Positions 25,420-35,562 of a stretch of 64,000 nucleotides of DNA are shown in pieces (the stretch's first letter is position 1; each line of letters begins with the position of its first letter). Source of the DNA: Shewanella electrodiphila (GTDB lineage Bacteria > Pseudomonadota > Gammaproteobacteria > Enterobacterales > Shewanellaceae); contig NZ_JAKIKU010000003.1 of the NCBI RefSeq assembly GCF_023283985.1, forward strand, positions 372,001 to 436,000. The letters run 5' to 3'. The notes under the pieces are model-generated. The model worked only from the letters and a program-made list of their open reading frames with translations, searched no databases and was not told where the DNA came from. The translations under genes and the position numbers were made by a program.

Positions 25420-26292
25420 TTAACGGTTTTTCTCTAATCGAGCCAATAAACTTGAAGTGTCCCAGCGATTACCTTTCATTGACTGCACTTCTGAATAAAA
25501 CTGATCGACCAATGCAGTGACGGGAAGATGGCTGCCATTACGTCTACCTTCTTCAAGGGCGATACCTAAATCTTTACGCATCCAATCAATCGCAAAACCA
25601 AAGTCATACTCGCCCTGCCACATGGTTTGGTAACGGTTCTCCATTTGCCAACTTTGCGCTGCTCCCTTACTGATAACTTCAACCACTTTTAAACCATCTA
25701 AACCAGCACTTTTAGCAAAATGGAGCCCTTCAGCGAGCCCCTGCACCACACCTGCAATACAGATTTGATTAACCATTTTAGTTAATTGACCAGCGCCAAC
25801 ATCACCTAATAATTCAGCGCAGCGGCTATAAGATTCAATCACGGGTTTGACTTGATTGAAAACCGACTCTTTCCCGCCCATCATCACGGTCAGTACACCA
25901 TTTTCAGCCCCAGCTTGGCCACCAGAAACAGGTGCATCTAAAAACTCGACATTTTGGCCAGCTAACAAAGCAGCAACTTCACGTGCCACATCCGCTGATG
26001 CTGTTGTGTGATCGACGAGTACAGCACCTTGATTAATACCGTGAATAACACCGTTGTCGCCTAAGATAACTTGTCTTAAATCATCATCATTACCAACGCA
26101 GGTAAATACAATATCTTTATCTTTTGCAGCTAAAGCTGGCGTTAACGCGAACTCACCTTGATAATCTTGAGTCCACCTTTCCGCTTTCGCCGTTGTACGA
26201 TTGTACACAGTGACTTGATGACCTTGTTTGACAAGATGACCCGCCATTGGGTATCCCATAACACCAAGTCCGATAAATGCTACCTTTGCCAT
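25420..26292 (-). CDS. Beta-hydroxyacid dehydrogenase (3-hydroxyisobutyrate dehydrogenase family)
   Basis: The 290-residue NAD(P)-dependent oxidoreductase has the Rossmann motif GLGVMGYPMAGHL, the substrate motif DAPVSGGQAGAENG and the catalytic Lys segment GQLTKMVNQ. The subfamily includes tartronate semialdehyde reductase (GarR), 3-hydroxyisobutyrate dehydrogenase and succinic-semialdehyde reductases. The context, upstream an acyl-CoA thioesterase 33 bp away on the same strand, does not decide the substrate. YihU/GLYR-like succinic-semialdehyde or glyoxylate reductase activity is possible. Confidence 0.88.
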   Translation of the reverse strand: MAKVAFIGLGVMGYPMAGHLVKQGHQVTVYNRTTAKAERWTQDYQGEFALTPALAAKDKDIVFTCVGNDDDLRQVILGDNGVIHGINQGAVLVDHTTASADVAREVAALLAGQNVEFLDAPVSGGQAGAENGVLTVMMGGKESVFNQVKPVIESYSRCAELLGDVGAGQLTKMVNQICIAGVVQGLAEGLHFAKSAGLDGLKVVEVISKGAAQSWQMENRYQTMWQGEYDFGFAIDWMRKDLGIALEEGRRNGSHLPVTALVDQFYSEVQSMKGNRWDTSSLLARLEKNR

Positions 26293-26325
26293 ATTATCCT
26301 TCTTATTATTTTAATGGTTTTATAA

Positions 26326-26811
26326 TTACAGTGCAGGTTTAACGTGCGCTTCCATTTCTGCGCCAATACGCTTACGCATATCCATTAATCGTAATGCAGA
26401 GTCTCTTAAACGAACATCGTCTTCATTTTGTGGGATCCACTCAGGTACAGAAGTTGGTTTACCATCATCATCAACCGCAACCATGATCACAATACAATGG
26501 GTGGTTAAATGGCGTTCAGGTTCTTTAGGATCGCCCGCTTTTACATCAATACCTAAGTGCATTGATGATGTACCGGTATAAATTACTTTAGCGCTCACTT
26601 CGACAATATTGCCAACATGAATAGGTTTCACAAAACGAATACCGCCAGCATAAACCGTAATACAGTATTTCCCGCTCCAACCTGCCGCGCCAGCATAAGC
26701 CGCCAAATCAATCCATTTCATTACCGCGCCGCCGTGCACTTTGCCGCCAAAGTTAACATCTGCGGGTTCGGCCAAAAATCGTAAGGTTATTTCTCTATCA
26801 ATACCGGCCAT
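26326..26811 (-). CDS. Acyl-CoA thioesterase, hotdog fold (YciA/BACH type)
   Basis: This cytoplasmic hotdog thioesterase hydrolyses acyl-CoA to fatty acid and CoA. The FGGKVHGGAVMKWIDLAAYAGA segment contains the family's HGG..D/E active-site region. The start at 26811 (MAGIDREITLRF) has a strong TAGGAGG site seven bases upstream, giving 161 residues; the frame is open a little further but lacks a site there. It is probably cotranscribed with the dehydrogenase that follows. Confidence 0.88.
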   Translation of the reverse strand: MAGIDREITLRFLAEPADVNFGGKVHGGAVMKWIDLAAYAGAAGWSGKYCITVYAGGIRFVKPIHVGNIVEVSAKVIYTGTSSMHLGIDVKAGDPKEPERHLTTHCIVIMVAVDDDGKPTSVPEWIPQNEDDVRLRDSALRLMDMRKRIGAEMEAHVKPAL

Positions 26812-26980
26812 ACAGCCTCCTAAATGAATCATCTAGACTCAGTTTACGATATTTTTAAACCTAAAACGTTAAAAAAATCAGCTTTGTAATAATTTAGTCA
26901 TTATATTATTGAATTGTTATTTATCCTCGAAAATATCCACGTTTCGATAATAAAGGAATGAATCTATTAAACAGCAAATA

Positions 26981-27014
26981 TAAAAAAGCAGTAACCGAAG
27001 TTACTGCTTTTATT
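26981..27014 (-). terminator. Intrinsic terminator downstream of fabF
   Basis: Perfect stem AGCAGTAAC/GTTACTGCT with loop CGAA (26987-27008), flanked by A and T runs; it closes the fab cluster before the thioesterase gene. Confidence 0.85.
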
Positions 27015-27083
27015 ATGTATTCATTTTGAATGTTAATTATAATTCAAAACTGATTTATGACATATTTTAAGATGTGCTTTACT

Positions 27084-28328
27084 CTACGAATCCGCTTTTT
27101 TGAATAAAAGCGAGCCGTTAGTGCCACCAAAACCAAATGAATTACATAATGCGTAGTCAAATGTATGCTCTTTTGCTTTATGGGCAACGAAATCTAAATC
27201 ACAGCCTTCATCTGGGTTATCTAAATTAATGGTTGGCGGTACGATTTGATCACGTAATGCCAAAATAGTAACAATAGCTTCAACTGAGCCCGCAGCGCCT
27301 AATAAATGCCCCGTCATAGACTTAGTCGAACTGACTAATAAATCATAAGCATGAGGGCCAAATACTGATTTAACCGCTGCAGCTTCTGCTTTGTCACCTG
27401 CTGGTGTTGATGTGCCATGAGCGTTAATGTAGCCCACTTTTTCATTTTCAATTTGCGCATCATTGATAGCATTAACCATTGCAGCAGCAGCACCTGCACC
27501 ATCTGCTGGAGGTGAAGTCATATGGAAAGCATCGCCACTCATGCCAAACCCAACAAGTTCAGCATAAATTTTGGCACCACGTGCTTTTGCATGTTCATAC
27601 TCTTCCATGACCATCACTCCAGCACCATCACCAATAACAAAGCCATCACGGTCTTTATCCCATGGACGGCTTGCAGCAAGCGGATCGTCATTACGAGTCG
27701 ATAACGCTTTAGCCGAGCCAAAACCTGCGACTGCAAGTGGTGAGGTCACATCCTCTGCACCGCCTGCAACCATCACATCGGCATCACCATATGCAATGGT
27801 GCGCGCTGCAAAACCAATGTTATGCACACCAGTAGTACAAGCGGTTGTTACAGCAAAATTCGGGCCTGTCATGCCATATTTGATTGATAAGTGCCCTGCT
27901 ATCATATTGATAATAGTACTTGGGACAAAAAATGGAGAAACCTTACGCGGGCCACCTTTTAAAAGTGCGGCGTGGTTTTGCTCAATTAATGGCATCCCCC
28001 CCATTCCCGCACCAATTGCAGTTCCCACTCGTGAAGGGTTTTCTTTTTCCATATCCAAACCGGCATCGTTCATGGCTTGAATACCAGCAGCCATGCCGTA
28101 TTGGATAAATAAGTCCATTTTGCGCGCATCTTTACGCGATAAGTACTGCTCGACGTCAAAATCTTTTACAGAGCCACTGAAACGCGTACTGAATTCAGTT
28201 GCATCAAATTTGGTAATGGGTGCAATACCACTTTTACCCGCTAATAAAGACTGCCAAGAAGAATCGACATCGTTACCCACTGGAGTAACTAGTCCTAGGC
28301 CTGTAATGACAACACGACGTTTAGACAC
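27084..28328 (-). CDS. fabF: Beta-ketoacyl-ACP synthase II
   Basis: FabF elongates fatty acids by condensing malonyl-ACP with acyl-ACP and in E. coli sets temperature-dependent C18:1 levels. The Cys-His-His triad is in TTACTTG (Cys164), [11 protein letters not shown] and TGHLLGAAG. The start is GTG at 28328 ([11 protein letters not shown]), with an AAAGGTG site; the frame is open to 28373 but the extension is hydrophobic and non-family. Length is 414 residues. It is last in the yceD-to-fabF cluster, 212 bp after acpP. Confidence 0.96.
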   Translation of the reverse strand: MSKRRVVITGLGLVTPVGNDVDSSWQSLLAGKSGIAPITKFDATEFSTRFSGSVKDFDVEQYLSRKDARKMDLFIQYGMAAGIQAMNDAGLDMEKENPSRVGTAIGAGMGGMPLIEQNHAALLKGGPRKVSPFFVPSTIINMIAGHLSIKYGMTGPNFAVTTACTTGVHNIGFAARTIAYGDADVMVAGGAEDVTSPLAVAGFGSAKALSTRNDDPLAASRPWDKDRDGFVIGDGAGVMVMEEYEHAKARGAKIYAELVGFGMSGDAFHMTSPPADGAGAAAAMVNAINDAQIENEKVGYINAHGTSTPAGDKAEAAAVKSVFGPHAYDLLVSSTKSMTGHLLGAAGSVEAIVTILALRDQIVPPTINLDNPDEGCDLDFVAHKAKEHTFDYALCNSFGFGGTNGSLLFKKADS

Positions 28329-28493
28329 AGTATTCACCTTTGAAATAAATAGGCATAAGCCAATAATAAACAATATTGGTTAATCCATCATCAATGACTT
28401 TGTACCGGTACATTTAGCATTGAGTAGATAAGGATGGAGCTGAAGGATTAACGCTTGGAAATTAAGTCTAGTCGAAAAGTATCGACTTCAGAA

Positions 28494-28528
28494 ACAAAAA
28501 CAGGCGGCATAAATGCCACCTGTTTTTG
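28494..28528 (-). terminator. Intrinsic terminator of acpP
   Basis: Arms CAGGCGGCAT/ATGCCACCTG (one mismatch) at 28501-28522, flanked by A-run and T-run, right after the acpP stop on the minus strand. Confidence 0.75.
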
Positions 28529-28539
28529 TGAATCTGGGA

Positions 28540-28773
28540 TTACTGATTTTTTGAAACGTAATCGATCGCTGCTTGAACAGTAGTGATCTTTTCAGCTTCT
28601 TCATCAGGGATCTCGGTATCAAACTCTTCTTCTAGAGCCATAACCAATTCAACAGTGTCCAGAGAATCTGCACCTAAATCGTCTACGAATGATGCAGCTG
28701 ATTTAACGTCTTCTTCTTTAACGCCAAGTTGCTCAATGATGATTTTCTTTACACGTTCTTCGATGTTGCTCAT
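28540..28773 (-). CDS. acpP: Acyl carrier protein
   Basis: AcpP carries growing acyl chains on a 4'-phosphopantetheine attached to Ser37 in the motif [18 protein letters not shown]. The 77-residue acidic protein is of canonical length. It sits between fabG and fabF with its own likely promoter and terminator, which fits its need for very high expression. Confidence 0.98.
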   Translation of the reverse strand: MSNIEERVKKIIIEQLGVKEEDVKSAASFVDDLGADSLDTVELVMALEEEFDTEIPDEEAEKITTVQAAIDYVSKNQ

Positions 28774-28820
28774 TAGTTTTCTTTCCTATTCAAATTACAC
28801 ACTTGCGTAAGATTGCGAGT

Positions 28821-28848
28821 AGTTTATTCGATCCAGCTGACAATGCAA
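28821..28848 (-). promoter_or_regulatory. Candidate sigma-70 promoter of acpP
   Basis: On the minus strand TTGCAT (complement of 28843-28848) and TAAACT (complement of 28821-28826) are separated by 16 bp, and lie 50-75 bp upstream of the acpP ATG. This is a sequence match only; no start site is known. Confidence 0.5.
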
Positions 28849-28854
28849 GCTTAG

Positions 28855-28877
28855 TTTTCGTGGTCTAACCACGAAAA
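28855..28877 (-). promoter_or_regulatory. Perfect inverted repeat between fabG and acpP
   Basis: TTTTCGTGG and CCACGAAAA flank a 5-nt loop. There is no following T-run on the minus strand, so it is either a weak fabG terminator, an mRNA-processing stem or an operator upstream of the acpP promoter. Confidence 0.55.
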
Positions 28878-28933
28878 TTATCATACTTTGATATCAAACC
28901 AGATTCAATAAAAGTCGTTGCCTTTGAAGGCGA

Positions 28934-29680
28934 TTAAACCATGTACATTCCACCATTTACATGCAGGGTCTCACCCGTTATGTAAGCAGCAGAGTCAGAT
29001 GCTAAGAACAATACAGCGTTAGCAATCTCTTGTGCCTGCCCTAAACGCTCCATTGGAACTTGTGACATGATAGCTTGCTGTTGTTCTTCAGTTAGCTCAT
29101 CTGTCATGTCAGTTTGTATGAAACCTGGTGCAATAGCATTCACTGTTATTTGACGAGATGCAACCTCTCTTGCAAGAGATTTTGTAAATCCGATCAAACC
29201 AGCTTTAGCTGCAGAGTAGTTTACTTGGCCTGCATTGCCCATGGTACCAACAACTGAACCGATGTTAATGATGCGTCCATTACGTTTTTTCATCATTGAG
29301 CGCATTACAGGTTTTGATAATCTAAATAGCGACGTTAAGTTAGTATCAAGGATATCTTGCCACTCATCATCTTTCATTCGCATTAATAAATTATCACGAG
29401 TGATACCCGCGCTGTTTACAAGAATATCAACATCACCGGCTTTTTCTTTGATCTGGGCGAATAATTGTGCAACTGATTCTTTATCAGTAACGTTTAATAC
29501 TAGACCGTGACCTTTGTCGCCAAGGTACTCTTGAATCGCCGCAGCACCTTTTTCACTGGTTGCAGTACCAATAACAACTGCGCCGGCTTCGACCAAGGTT
29601 TCAGTGATTGCACGTCCAATACCACGACTTGCGCCGGTGACTAATGCAACTTTACCGGTTAAATTAAAGCTAATGCTCAT
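28934..29680 (-). CDS. fabG: 3-oxoacyl-ACP reductase
   Basis: FabG is the NADPH-dependent reductase of fatty acid elongation. It is a classical short-chain dehydrogenase: TGASRGIGRAI cofactor loop, NSAGIT motif, catalytic Ser-Tyr-Lys with YSAAKAGLIGFTKSLA, and the C-terminal ITGETLHVNGGMYM. Length 248 is close to E. coli. It begins 9 bp after fabD. Confidence 0.97.
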   Translation of the reverse strand: MSISFNLTGKVALVTGASRGIGRAITETLVEAGAVVIGTATSEKGAAAIQEYLGDKGHGLVLNVTDKESVAQLFAQIKEKAGDVDILVNSAGITRDNLLMRMKDDEWQDILDTNLTSLFRLSKPVMRSMMKKRNGRIINIGSVVGTMGNAGQVNYSAAKAGLIGFTKSLAREVASRQITVNAIAPGFIQTDMTDELTEEQQQAIMSQVPMERLGQAQEIANAVLFLASDSAAYITGETLHVNGGMYMV

Positions 29681-29689
29681 GAAAATTCC

Positions 29690-30616
29690 TTATTGGATTA
29701 AAGCAGATAAAGACGCTGCATTGTTTACCGCATGCCCCTTTAATGATTTATTAATTCTTTTTGTTAAACCCGTTAAGACTTTACCTGGGCCCATTTCTAC
29801 TAAATCTGTGATGCCTTTACTTGCCATTAGCTCGACCGATTCGCTCCAACGCACAGGGCAATATAACTGGCGAACTAAAGCATCTTTAATGTCACTTGCC
29901 GCAGTTGGCGTGGCAACATCAACATTATTTATCACGCTAATTTTAGGCTCATTAAAAGTCAGTTCGGTTAATGCTATCGCTAACTTATCAGCTGCAGGCT
30001 TCATCAGTTCACAATGAGACGGCACACTCACTGGTAATGCTACTGTCATTTTGGCCCCTGCCGCTTTACACGCTGCCGCAGCTCTTTCTGCCGCTTCTTT
30101 TTCACCAGCGATAACGACTTGGCCAGGACTATTAAAGTTAACCGGGCTAACCACTGCGCCATTGGCTGATTGTTCACAAGCTGTAGCGATTGCATCATTA
30201 TCTAAACCGATAATAGCAAACATCGCACCTGTGCCTGCTGGAACAGCCTGTTGCATGAGTTGACCACGAAGCTCGACTAATTTAATAGCATCAGCAAAAT
30301 CAATCACACCAGCACATACCAGCGCGGAGTACTCACCTAAGCTATGGCCTGCTAATAAAGCAGGTTGAGCCGCACCGCTTGCTTGATAAGCGCGGAAAAT
30401 AGCCACACTTGCGGTTAATAATGCAGGTTGAGTTTTGTCTGTTTCATTTAATTTTTCAGCGGGTCCATCTTGAGTTAGCGCCCAAAGGTCATAACCCAAT
30501 ACTTCGCTTGCTTGTGAAAATGTCTCAGTGACAACCGGAAAATCCGCAGCAAGATCAGCTAACATGCCAACGGCTTGCGAACCTTGACCAGGAAAAACAA
30601 AAGCCATATTTTCCAT
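29690..30616 (-). CDS. fabD: Malonyl-CoA:ACP transacylase
   Basis: FabD loads malonate from CoA onto ACP. The N-terminus FVFPGQGSQAVGML and the nucleophile elbow GHSLGEYSALVCAG are diagnostic, and 308 residues matches the family. It is 178 bp downstream of fabH, a gap large enough for an internal promoter, and is tightly coupled to fabG. Confidence 0.97.
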   Translation of the reverse strand: MENMAFVFPGQGSQAVGMLADLAADFPVVTETFSQASEVLGYDLWALTQDGPAEKLNETDKTQPALLTASVAIFRAYQASGAAQPALLAGHSLGEYSALVCAGVIDFADAIKLVELRGQLMQQAVPAGTGAMFAIIGLDNDAIATACEQSANGAVVSPVNFNSPGQVVIAGEKEAAERAAAACKAAGAKMTVALPVSVPSHCELMKPAADKLAIALTELTFNEPKISVINNVDVATPTAASDIKDALVRQLYCPVRWSESVELMASKGITDLVEMGPGKVLTGLTKRINKSLKGHAVNNAASLSALIQ

Positions 30617-30794
30617 TATTTTTATTACCTTTATTCGTTCATGAAAAATGAAATTATTCGTCTGTCGTCTATATAAAGCGCTAACTTTACTGACAAGTAA
30701 TATTAGAACAGTTAATGAATGAGTCTCTATTCAAAATATTAATTATCTTACTGACGTTTTAACGATAAATCTAGAATCTAACCAGCTGGTTAAA

Positions 30795-31754
30795 TCAAAA
30801 CCTAACTAACGCACTGCCCCATGCAAAACCGCCGCCAAACGCTTCTAGCAAGATTAATTGACCACGTTGAATGCGGCCATCTCTGACGGCTTCATCCAGA
30901 GCAATCGGAACTGATGCAGCTGAAGTATTACCATGCTTAGCTAACGTCAATACAACTTTATCTAAGCTCATATCCAGTTTCTTAGCTGTAGCTTTAATAA
31001 TTCTAAAGTTTGCTTGATGAGGCACTAACCAATCAATTTCTGATTTATCAATATTATTAATACGTAATGTTTCAGTCACAACATGCGAAAGCTGAGTGAC
31101 TGCAAACTTGAAAACATCATTACCTTTCATAGTCATAAAACTAACGGCTTCTGATGATTCTGCAGCTCTTGGCGGGAAAGAACATTTTAATAAATCACCT
31201 TGACGGCCATCAGCATAAATATGAGTCGAAATAATACCTGGTTGCTCACTTGCACCAATCACGGCTGCACCAGCACCATCGCCAAATAATATGACAGTAG
31301 TACGATCTTCAGGATCGCACAAACGTGATAATACATCTGCACCGATAACCAATACTTTTTTAGCGGCACCTGTTTTTACAAACTGGTCTGCAATAGATAA
31401 TGCATAAACAAAACCTGAGCACGCTGCAGCAATATCAAACGCAGGAATAGTATGAATGCCGAGTAACTTTTGAATTTCACAGGCTGCAGCAGGAAAAGCA
31501 TTGCTAGCACTTGTGGTACCACAGACAATCATGTCTAGTTCACTGGCTTCAATCCCTGCCATTTCTAACGCTTTTAATGCGGCTTGATAACCTAATGTAG
31601 TTACAGTTTCGTCTTTTGCTGCAATACGTCGTTCAGAAATACCTGTACGCTCCACAATCCATTGATCTGAAGTGTCGACCATTTTTTCTAAATCGTGATT
31701 ACTACGAACTTGCACCGGCAGATAACTACCAGTTCCGAGAATTTTTGTTTGCAT
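30795..31754 (-). CDS. fabH: Beta-ketoacyl-ACP synthase III
   Basis: FabH starts fatty acid synthesis by condensing acetyl-CoA with malonyl-ACP. The Cys-His-Asn triad is visible in [24 protein letters not shown] and [19 protein letters not shown]. Length is 319. It lies 9 bp downstream of plsX. Confidence 0.97.
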   Translation of the reverse strand: MQTKILGTGSYLPVQVRSNHDLEKMVDTSDQWIVERTGISERRIAAKDETVTTLGYQAALKALEMAGIEASELDMIVCGTTSASNAFPAAACEIQKLLGIHTIPAFDIAAACSGFVYALSIADQFVKTGAAKKVLVIGADVLSRLCDPEDRTTVILFGDGAGAAVIGASEQPGIISTHIYADGRQGDLLKCSFPPRAAESSEAVSFMTMKGNDVFKFAVTQLSHVVTETLRINNIDKSEIDWLVPHQANFRIIKATAKKLDMSLDKVVLTLAKHGNTSAASVPIALDEAVRDGRIQRGQLILLEAFGGGFAWGSALVRF

Positions 31755-31763
31755 ATAATGAGA

Positions 31764-32792
31764 TCAGCTATTGATGTCTAAAAGAATCGTCTCCAAACGA
31801 TCTTTAATCATTTCCGGAAGACGACGTTTTGCTTCTGTAGCAGCTAAATTGATTGCTTGTAAGTAAGCCGCTTCATCAGCGTTTCCATGACTCTTTACTA
31901 CTATTCCGCGCAATCCTATCAGACTTGCGCCATTGTAGTGGTCGGGGTTCATCTTACTGAGCACTGATTGTATACGTGGAGCGAGGAGTTTAGACAACAT
32001 CCGAACGAACAAACCTTGCGTTAAGCCACGTTTTAATTGGTGGACTAAAAGCTTAGCAATGCCTTCTGATGTTTTTAACGTGATATTGCCAACAAAGCCG
32101 TCACAAACAATGACATCAACCGTTCCGGTGAATATTTCATCACCCTCAATAAAACCGGTGTAATTGACTTGTTCAGTATCCAATAAATACTGAGCAGCTT
32201 GCTGGACCTGATCGTTGCCCTTCACGTCTTCGATGCCGACGTTCAGTAATGCAACTTTTGGTCTTGCGCGTTTATGGACTGCTTCACATAACACTGAACC
32301 CATGACTGCAAACTGAAATAACGTTTCAGAGTCACAGGAAACATTTGCGCCGAGATCTAATAAATAAACAGGTTTACCTGTTACTGCAGGTAAACAACTC
32401 ACTAAAGCGGGCCTATCAACCCCAGGTAGCGTTTTAAGTAAAATTTTAGCCAATGCCATTAATGCACCAGTATTACCGGCACTAACGCACGCTTGGGCTT
32501 TACCATCTTTAACTAATTCTAACGCCAAACGCATTGAACTTTGTTTGCGCGAACGAATAGCTTGAATAGGTCTATCACACATGGTGATAACTTCAGTGGT
32601 ATGAATAATTTGAATACGTGCACGAATAGCACTATCAATATCAACTAGGAAAGGATCTATTTCGGTTTGATTACCGACAAGAATAATGGATAGTTGAGAA
32701 TTGAATTTCAGTGCCTGCAAGGCTGCAGGCACTGTGACGAGGGGGCCATTATCGCCCCCCATCACATCTAACGCGAGCGTCAGATCCGTCAT
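31764..32792 (-). CDS. plsX: Phosphate acyltransferase PlsX
   Basis: PlsX converts acyl-ACP to acyl-phosphate, the donor for PlsY in phospholipid synthesis. It begins [22 protein letters not shown] and contains [12 protein letters not shown] and [15 protein letters not shown], all family hallmarks. At 342 residues it is of usual length. It lies between rpmF and fabH, as in most gammaproteobacteria. Confidence 0.97.
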   Translation of the reverse strand: MTDLTLALDVMGGDNGPLVTVPAALQALKFNSQLSIILVGNQTEIDPFLVDIDSAIRARIQIIHTTEVITMCDRPIQAIRSRKQSSMRLALELVKDGKAQACVSAGNTGALMALAKILLKTLPGVDRPALVSCLPAVTGKPVYLLDLGANVSCDSETLFQFAVMGSVLCEAVHKRARPKVALLNVGIEDVKGNDQVQQAAQYLLDTEQVNYTGFIEGDEIFTGTVDVIVCDGFVGNITLKTSEGIAKLLVHQLKRGLTQGLFVRMLSKLLAPRIQSVLSKMNPDHYNGASLIGLRGIVVKSHGNADEAAYLQAINLAATEAKRRLPEMIKDRLETILLDINS

Positions 32793-32807
32793 AAGATTAG
32801 CAACAAA

Positions 32808-32978
32808 TTACTTGTTGATAACCTTTTTACCGCGGTAAAAACCATCAGCAGTCACGTTGTGACGTAGATGTAATTCACCGCTAGTAGCGTCTACAGATAA
32901 TTGAGCTGTGCTCAATGCATCGTGTGAACGGCGCATGCCGCGCTTTGAACGTGATTTTTTATTCTGTTGTACAGCCAT
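32808..32978 (-). CDS. rpmF: 50S ribosomal protein L32
   Basis: This short gene encodes 56 residues starting [20 protein letters not shown] and ending YRGKKVINK, which is bL32. The preceding AGGAGACAAGTCAA supplies a good ribosome site. It sits in the invariant yceD-rpmF-plsX order, 17 bp after yceD and 15 bp before plsX. No Cys-Xaa-Xaa-Cys zinc pair is present, so this is the zinc-independent (C-) form, as in E. coli. Confidence 0.97.
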   Translation of the reverse strand: MAVQQNKKSRSKRGMRRSHDALSTAQLSVDATSGELHLRHNVTADGFYRGKKVINK

Positions 32979-32995
32979 TTGACTTGTCTCCTAGA

Positions 32996-33520
32996 TTACT
33001 TGCTCTTCAGTTTTTCTAACACTGCAAACGGATTTGGACGCTCCTCTTGAGAGGGCTCGATTTCGCCTACAACTATGTCTTTTGTTCCTAAGTTGCAATC
33101 AACATTCTGATGCATAGGAATAATTGGCATAGCGATTATCAATTCATCTTCGATCAACTGATGCAGACGAACTTCACCAATTTCATTGCACTCAATCGGC
33201 TCATACGCATCCGGGAGCTCATCGATTTCTTCTTGAGTCTTACAAGGACTAAAGGAGAAGTCGACCGTAACCTCTGTGGTATATGGTGTCATACAACGTT
33301 GACATAGCAGAGTGAGCTCCGTCACAGCCTTCCCGCTAAGGTAGACTATCCCCTGAATATCGACGCCACATTCTAACGACACTGTCACATCGGAACAATC
33401 GCCAGCACATAACTCGTTTAATCGCTTATTCTGTTTGCCGGGCACAACACCTTCATAACGAAGACCGCTGGCTGCAGTTCGAATAGGATCAATTGATACT
33501 GGTATCTTTACTGTTTGCAT
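32996..33520 (-). CDS. yceD: YceD-family protein (DUF177), 23S rRNA accumulation protein
   Basis: The 174-residue protein matches YceD: VKIPVSIDPIRTAASGLRYEG start, a single CQRCMTP motif in the middle, and an acidic C-terminal half. YceD/DUF177 proteins are needed for 23S rRNA accumulation in plants and E. coli. The gene heads the rpmF-plsX-fab operon and is divergent from the maf-like gene. Confidence 0.93.
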   Translation of the reverse strand: MQTVKIPVSIDPIRTAASGLRYEGVVPGKQNKRLNELCAGDCSDVTVSLECGVDIQGIVYLSGKAVTELTLLCQRCMTPYTTEVTVDFSFSPCKTQEEIDELPDAYEPIECNEIGEVRLHQLIEDELIIAMPIIPMHQNVDCNLGTKDIVVGEIEPSQEERPNPFAVLEKLKSK

Positions 33521-33760
33521 AAGGCGCGCATATTATAGTTTGAAAACGCTAGAGTCAAAGGAAATTTATCCAAATTGCGGTTAATTGCTTAACTAAACAA
33601 ATTGAACAATTTACTAAAACGCCAACATTAAAATTGATCGAAGCGAAATATTACCTGTCACAGCCTGCGATCACAAGCGCGATCCGGCTAAATTTACTGC
33701 ATTTGAACGCAATTTTGACTTATTATAGTCGTAATTATCTAAATACATGAAAGACGCAAC

Positions 33761-34447
33761 ATGAATACCAAAATAATCTTGGCTTCTACATCTGTATATC
33801 GCAAAGAAATTCTCGAAAAATTACAGCTCCCTTTCGACTGTTTATCTCCCAATATCGACGAAACCCCCATTAAAGGTGAAACAGCACAAGCATTAGTATT
33901 ACGCCTAGCAAAAGCTAAGGCTGTAGCAGGTGCCAAACTCTACAATACAATTAATAATAACCTCGATACGCATAATAAAGATGTGAACAATAATCCAGAG
34001 ACTAAACTCGATAAAATTAGCTATATAAAGAGTGGATCAAACGAAATACAACCTGCGGTGATAATTAGCTCGGATCAAGTGGCAGTAATAGATGGCAAAA
34101 TTGTCGGTAAACCCCACTCCAGTGACAAAGCCATCAAACAACTTCAACAAGCCTCCGGCAAAGCTATCACTTTTTATACTGGACTCAGTGTTATCCATAG
34201 CCAAACACAGCAAGCATTCAGTTTGATTGAACCATTCACCGTGCACTTCAGAGAGTTAACCCTCGCAGAAATTACCCGTTATGTTGAACTAGAACAACCT
34301 TTATACTGTGCTGGCAGCTTTAAAGCTGAAGGACTTGGAATCGCTCTGTTTGAAAAGCTTGAAGGCGATGACCCTAACACCTTGATTGGCTTACCACTGA
34401 TTAAGCTTATTCAGTTACTTAAAAAACATGATATTCAAGTATTGTAA
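33761..34447 (+). CDS. yceF: Maf-family nucleotide pyrophosphatase (YceF-like, m7GTPase) with an insertion
   Basis: Maf/YceF proteins hydrolyse modified nucleoside triphosphates; YceF prefers 7-methyl-GTP. The N-terminal [13 protein letters not shown], the SSDQVAV and the [32 protein letters not shown] motifs are all intact. The protein is 228 residues instead of about 194: an Asn-rich, low-complexity segment at about 62-96 ([18 protein letters not shown] onward) is inserted between the [11 protein letters not shown] helix and the catalytic SSDQ strand. The gene is divergent from yceD, as in E. coli. Confidence 0.92.
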   Translation: MNTKIILASTSVYRKEILEKLQLPFDCLSPNIDETPIKGETAQALVLRLAKAKAVAGAKLYNTINNNLDTHNKDVNNNPETKLDKISYIKSGSNEIQPAVIISSDQVAVIDGKIVGKPHSSDKAIKQLQQASGKAITFYTGLSVIHSQTQQAFSLIEPFTVHFRELTLAEITRYVELEQPLYCAGSFKAEGLGIALFEKLEGDDPNTLIGLPLIKLIQLLKKHDIQVL

Positions 34448-35215
34448 AAGTCACGTTTTTTAAAAAAATATATGAACCTTTGTTAAGGATAATCAAAGGT
34501 TCAATTTAAAATCGGTAATTTATGAATGACGATTATCGGGCGCAATATAATTTTACGTCTACATTATTGAATAACTCACTTCCAACTCATTTAATCAACA
34601 AAAATAAAAGAATCATTACAAAAAATAGAAACAAGGATTACAAAGAATAGAATAAAACAAAAATAAATTAATGCTAATGAAAGTGACAATCTGCAATATA
34701 AATACACAAACCCACTTGCAAACAATTAAAATTAGTTACCCGGCAAGTATTCCAGACTGATGGAATTACTCTAAAATGAAATACCAAGTACACTCAACCT
34801 TTCAATTTAATATTTATAATTAATATAACCTCTTTCATTTCGTATAAATAAGCCCTCTAACCTGACAATATATTTACATTGTTACAGATTAAAAAAAAGA
34901 CTAAAAAGTTAATGAAACGATATGGTAATGTTTCCCCCCTTAATTAGCGATTTAGCACCACTTTGCAATAAAAAATTAAATAGCCAATGCAAACCCAGCC
35001 AACAAGCCATTAATAACAGCAACTTAAACAAAAACACAGCAATAAGCGCAAACAACTTAAGGTTGCTCTAAACTAATGTTCAGTTCTCAAAACAACTTAA
35101 ATATACATTTAGATCACATTGCAACTAATATCATTTACCATGTGAGAATAAAATTGACATTCATCACATACTATTTCTTTGCAAACATTTACATTCCTCA
35201 CCGAAGCAATCACCG

Positions 35216-35248
35216 CATTACTAATACTAGATAATAGAATTAGTAATG
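35216..35248. promoter_or_regulatory. 10-bp inverted repeat upstream of the lipoprotein gene
   Basis: CATTACTAAT and ATTAGTAATG are perfect inverted arms separated by 13 bp, the geometry of a dimeric repressor operator, about 320 bp before the lipoprotein ATG. Confidence 0.5.
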
Positions 35249-35285
35249 AATCAAAGTTAAAGCTGCAATATCAGAGGTGTTAACT

Positions 35286-35327
35286 AAAGCATCGATATCG
35301 CACAAATGATTTTGTGAGCACTGCTTT
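35286..35327. promoter_or_regulatory. Nested inverted repeats in the lipoprotein leader
   Basis: Outer arms AAAGCA/TGCTTT enclose a perfect CACAAA/TTTGTG pair with loop TGAT (35301-35316). It may form an RNA hairpin or a protein site. Confidence 0.4.
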
Positions 35328-35437
35328 ATTTACATCTAAATTAAATTTGGATGTTCAAACATATTAAAGCTGAACGTAGTTAAACGTTTTATTAACGTAT
35401 GAATAAAAGATTGTTCGTCTCACCTAGTGTTTTACAA

Positions 35438-35459
35438 GACATTCATTTAAATGGATGTC
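35438..35459. promoter_or_regulatory. Near-perfect 22-bp palindrome in the lipoprotein leader
   Basis: GACATTCATTT and AAATGGATGTC pair along 11 positions with one wobble, about 105 bp before the start codon. Confidence 0.45.
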
Positions 35460-35562
35460 ATAAAAATATTAAGGTAAAGACTGCTCATTCTATCCATCGC
35501 TTTAATTTGTAGGTTGAAATAAAAATAATATTAAATGCTAGTCACAAACTAGTAGGGGAACA

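Larger units (their letters stand above)
34448..35562. other. 1.1-kb AT-rich gene-poor region with dyads
   Basis: No credible coding frame is seen on either strand. Near the left end GAACCTTTG/CAAAGGTTC (34474-34502) is a weak terminator-like stem for the maf gene. The right-hand 350 bp carry four inverted repeats listed separately, ahead of the lipoprotein gene. The remaining sequence is A/T-rich with poly-A tracts (34600-34680, 34880-34980). It may be a long promoter and leader, a decayed gene or a horizontally acquired flank. Confidence 0.5.
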
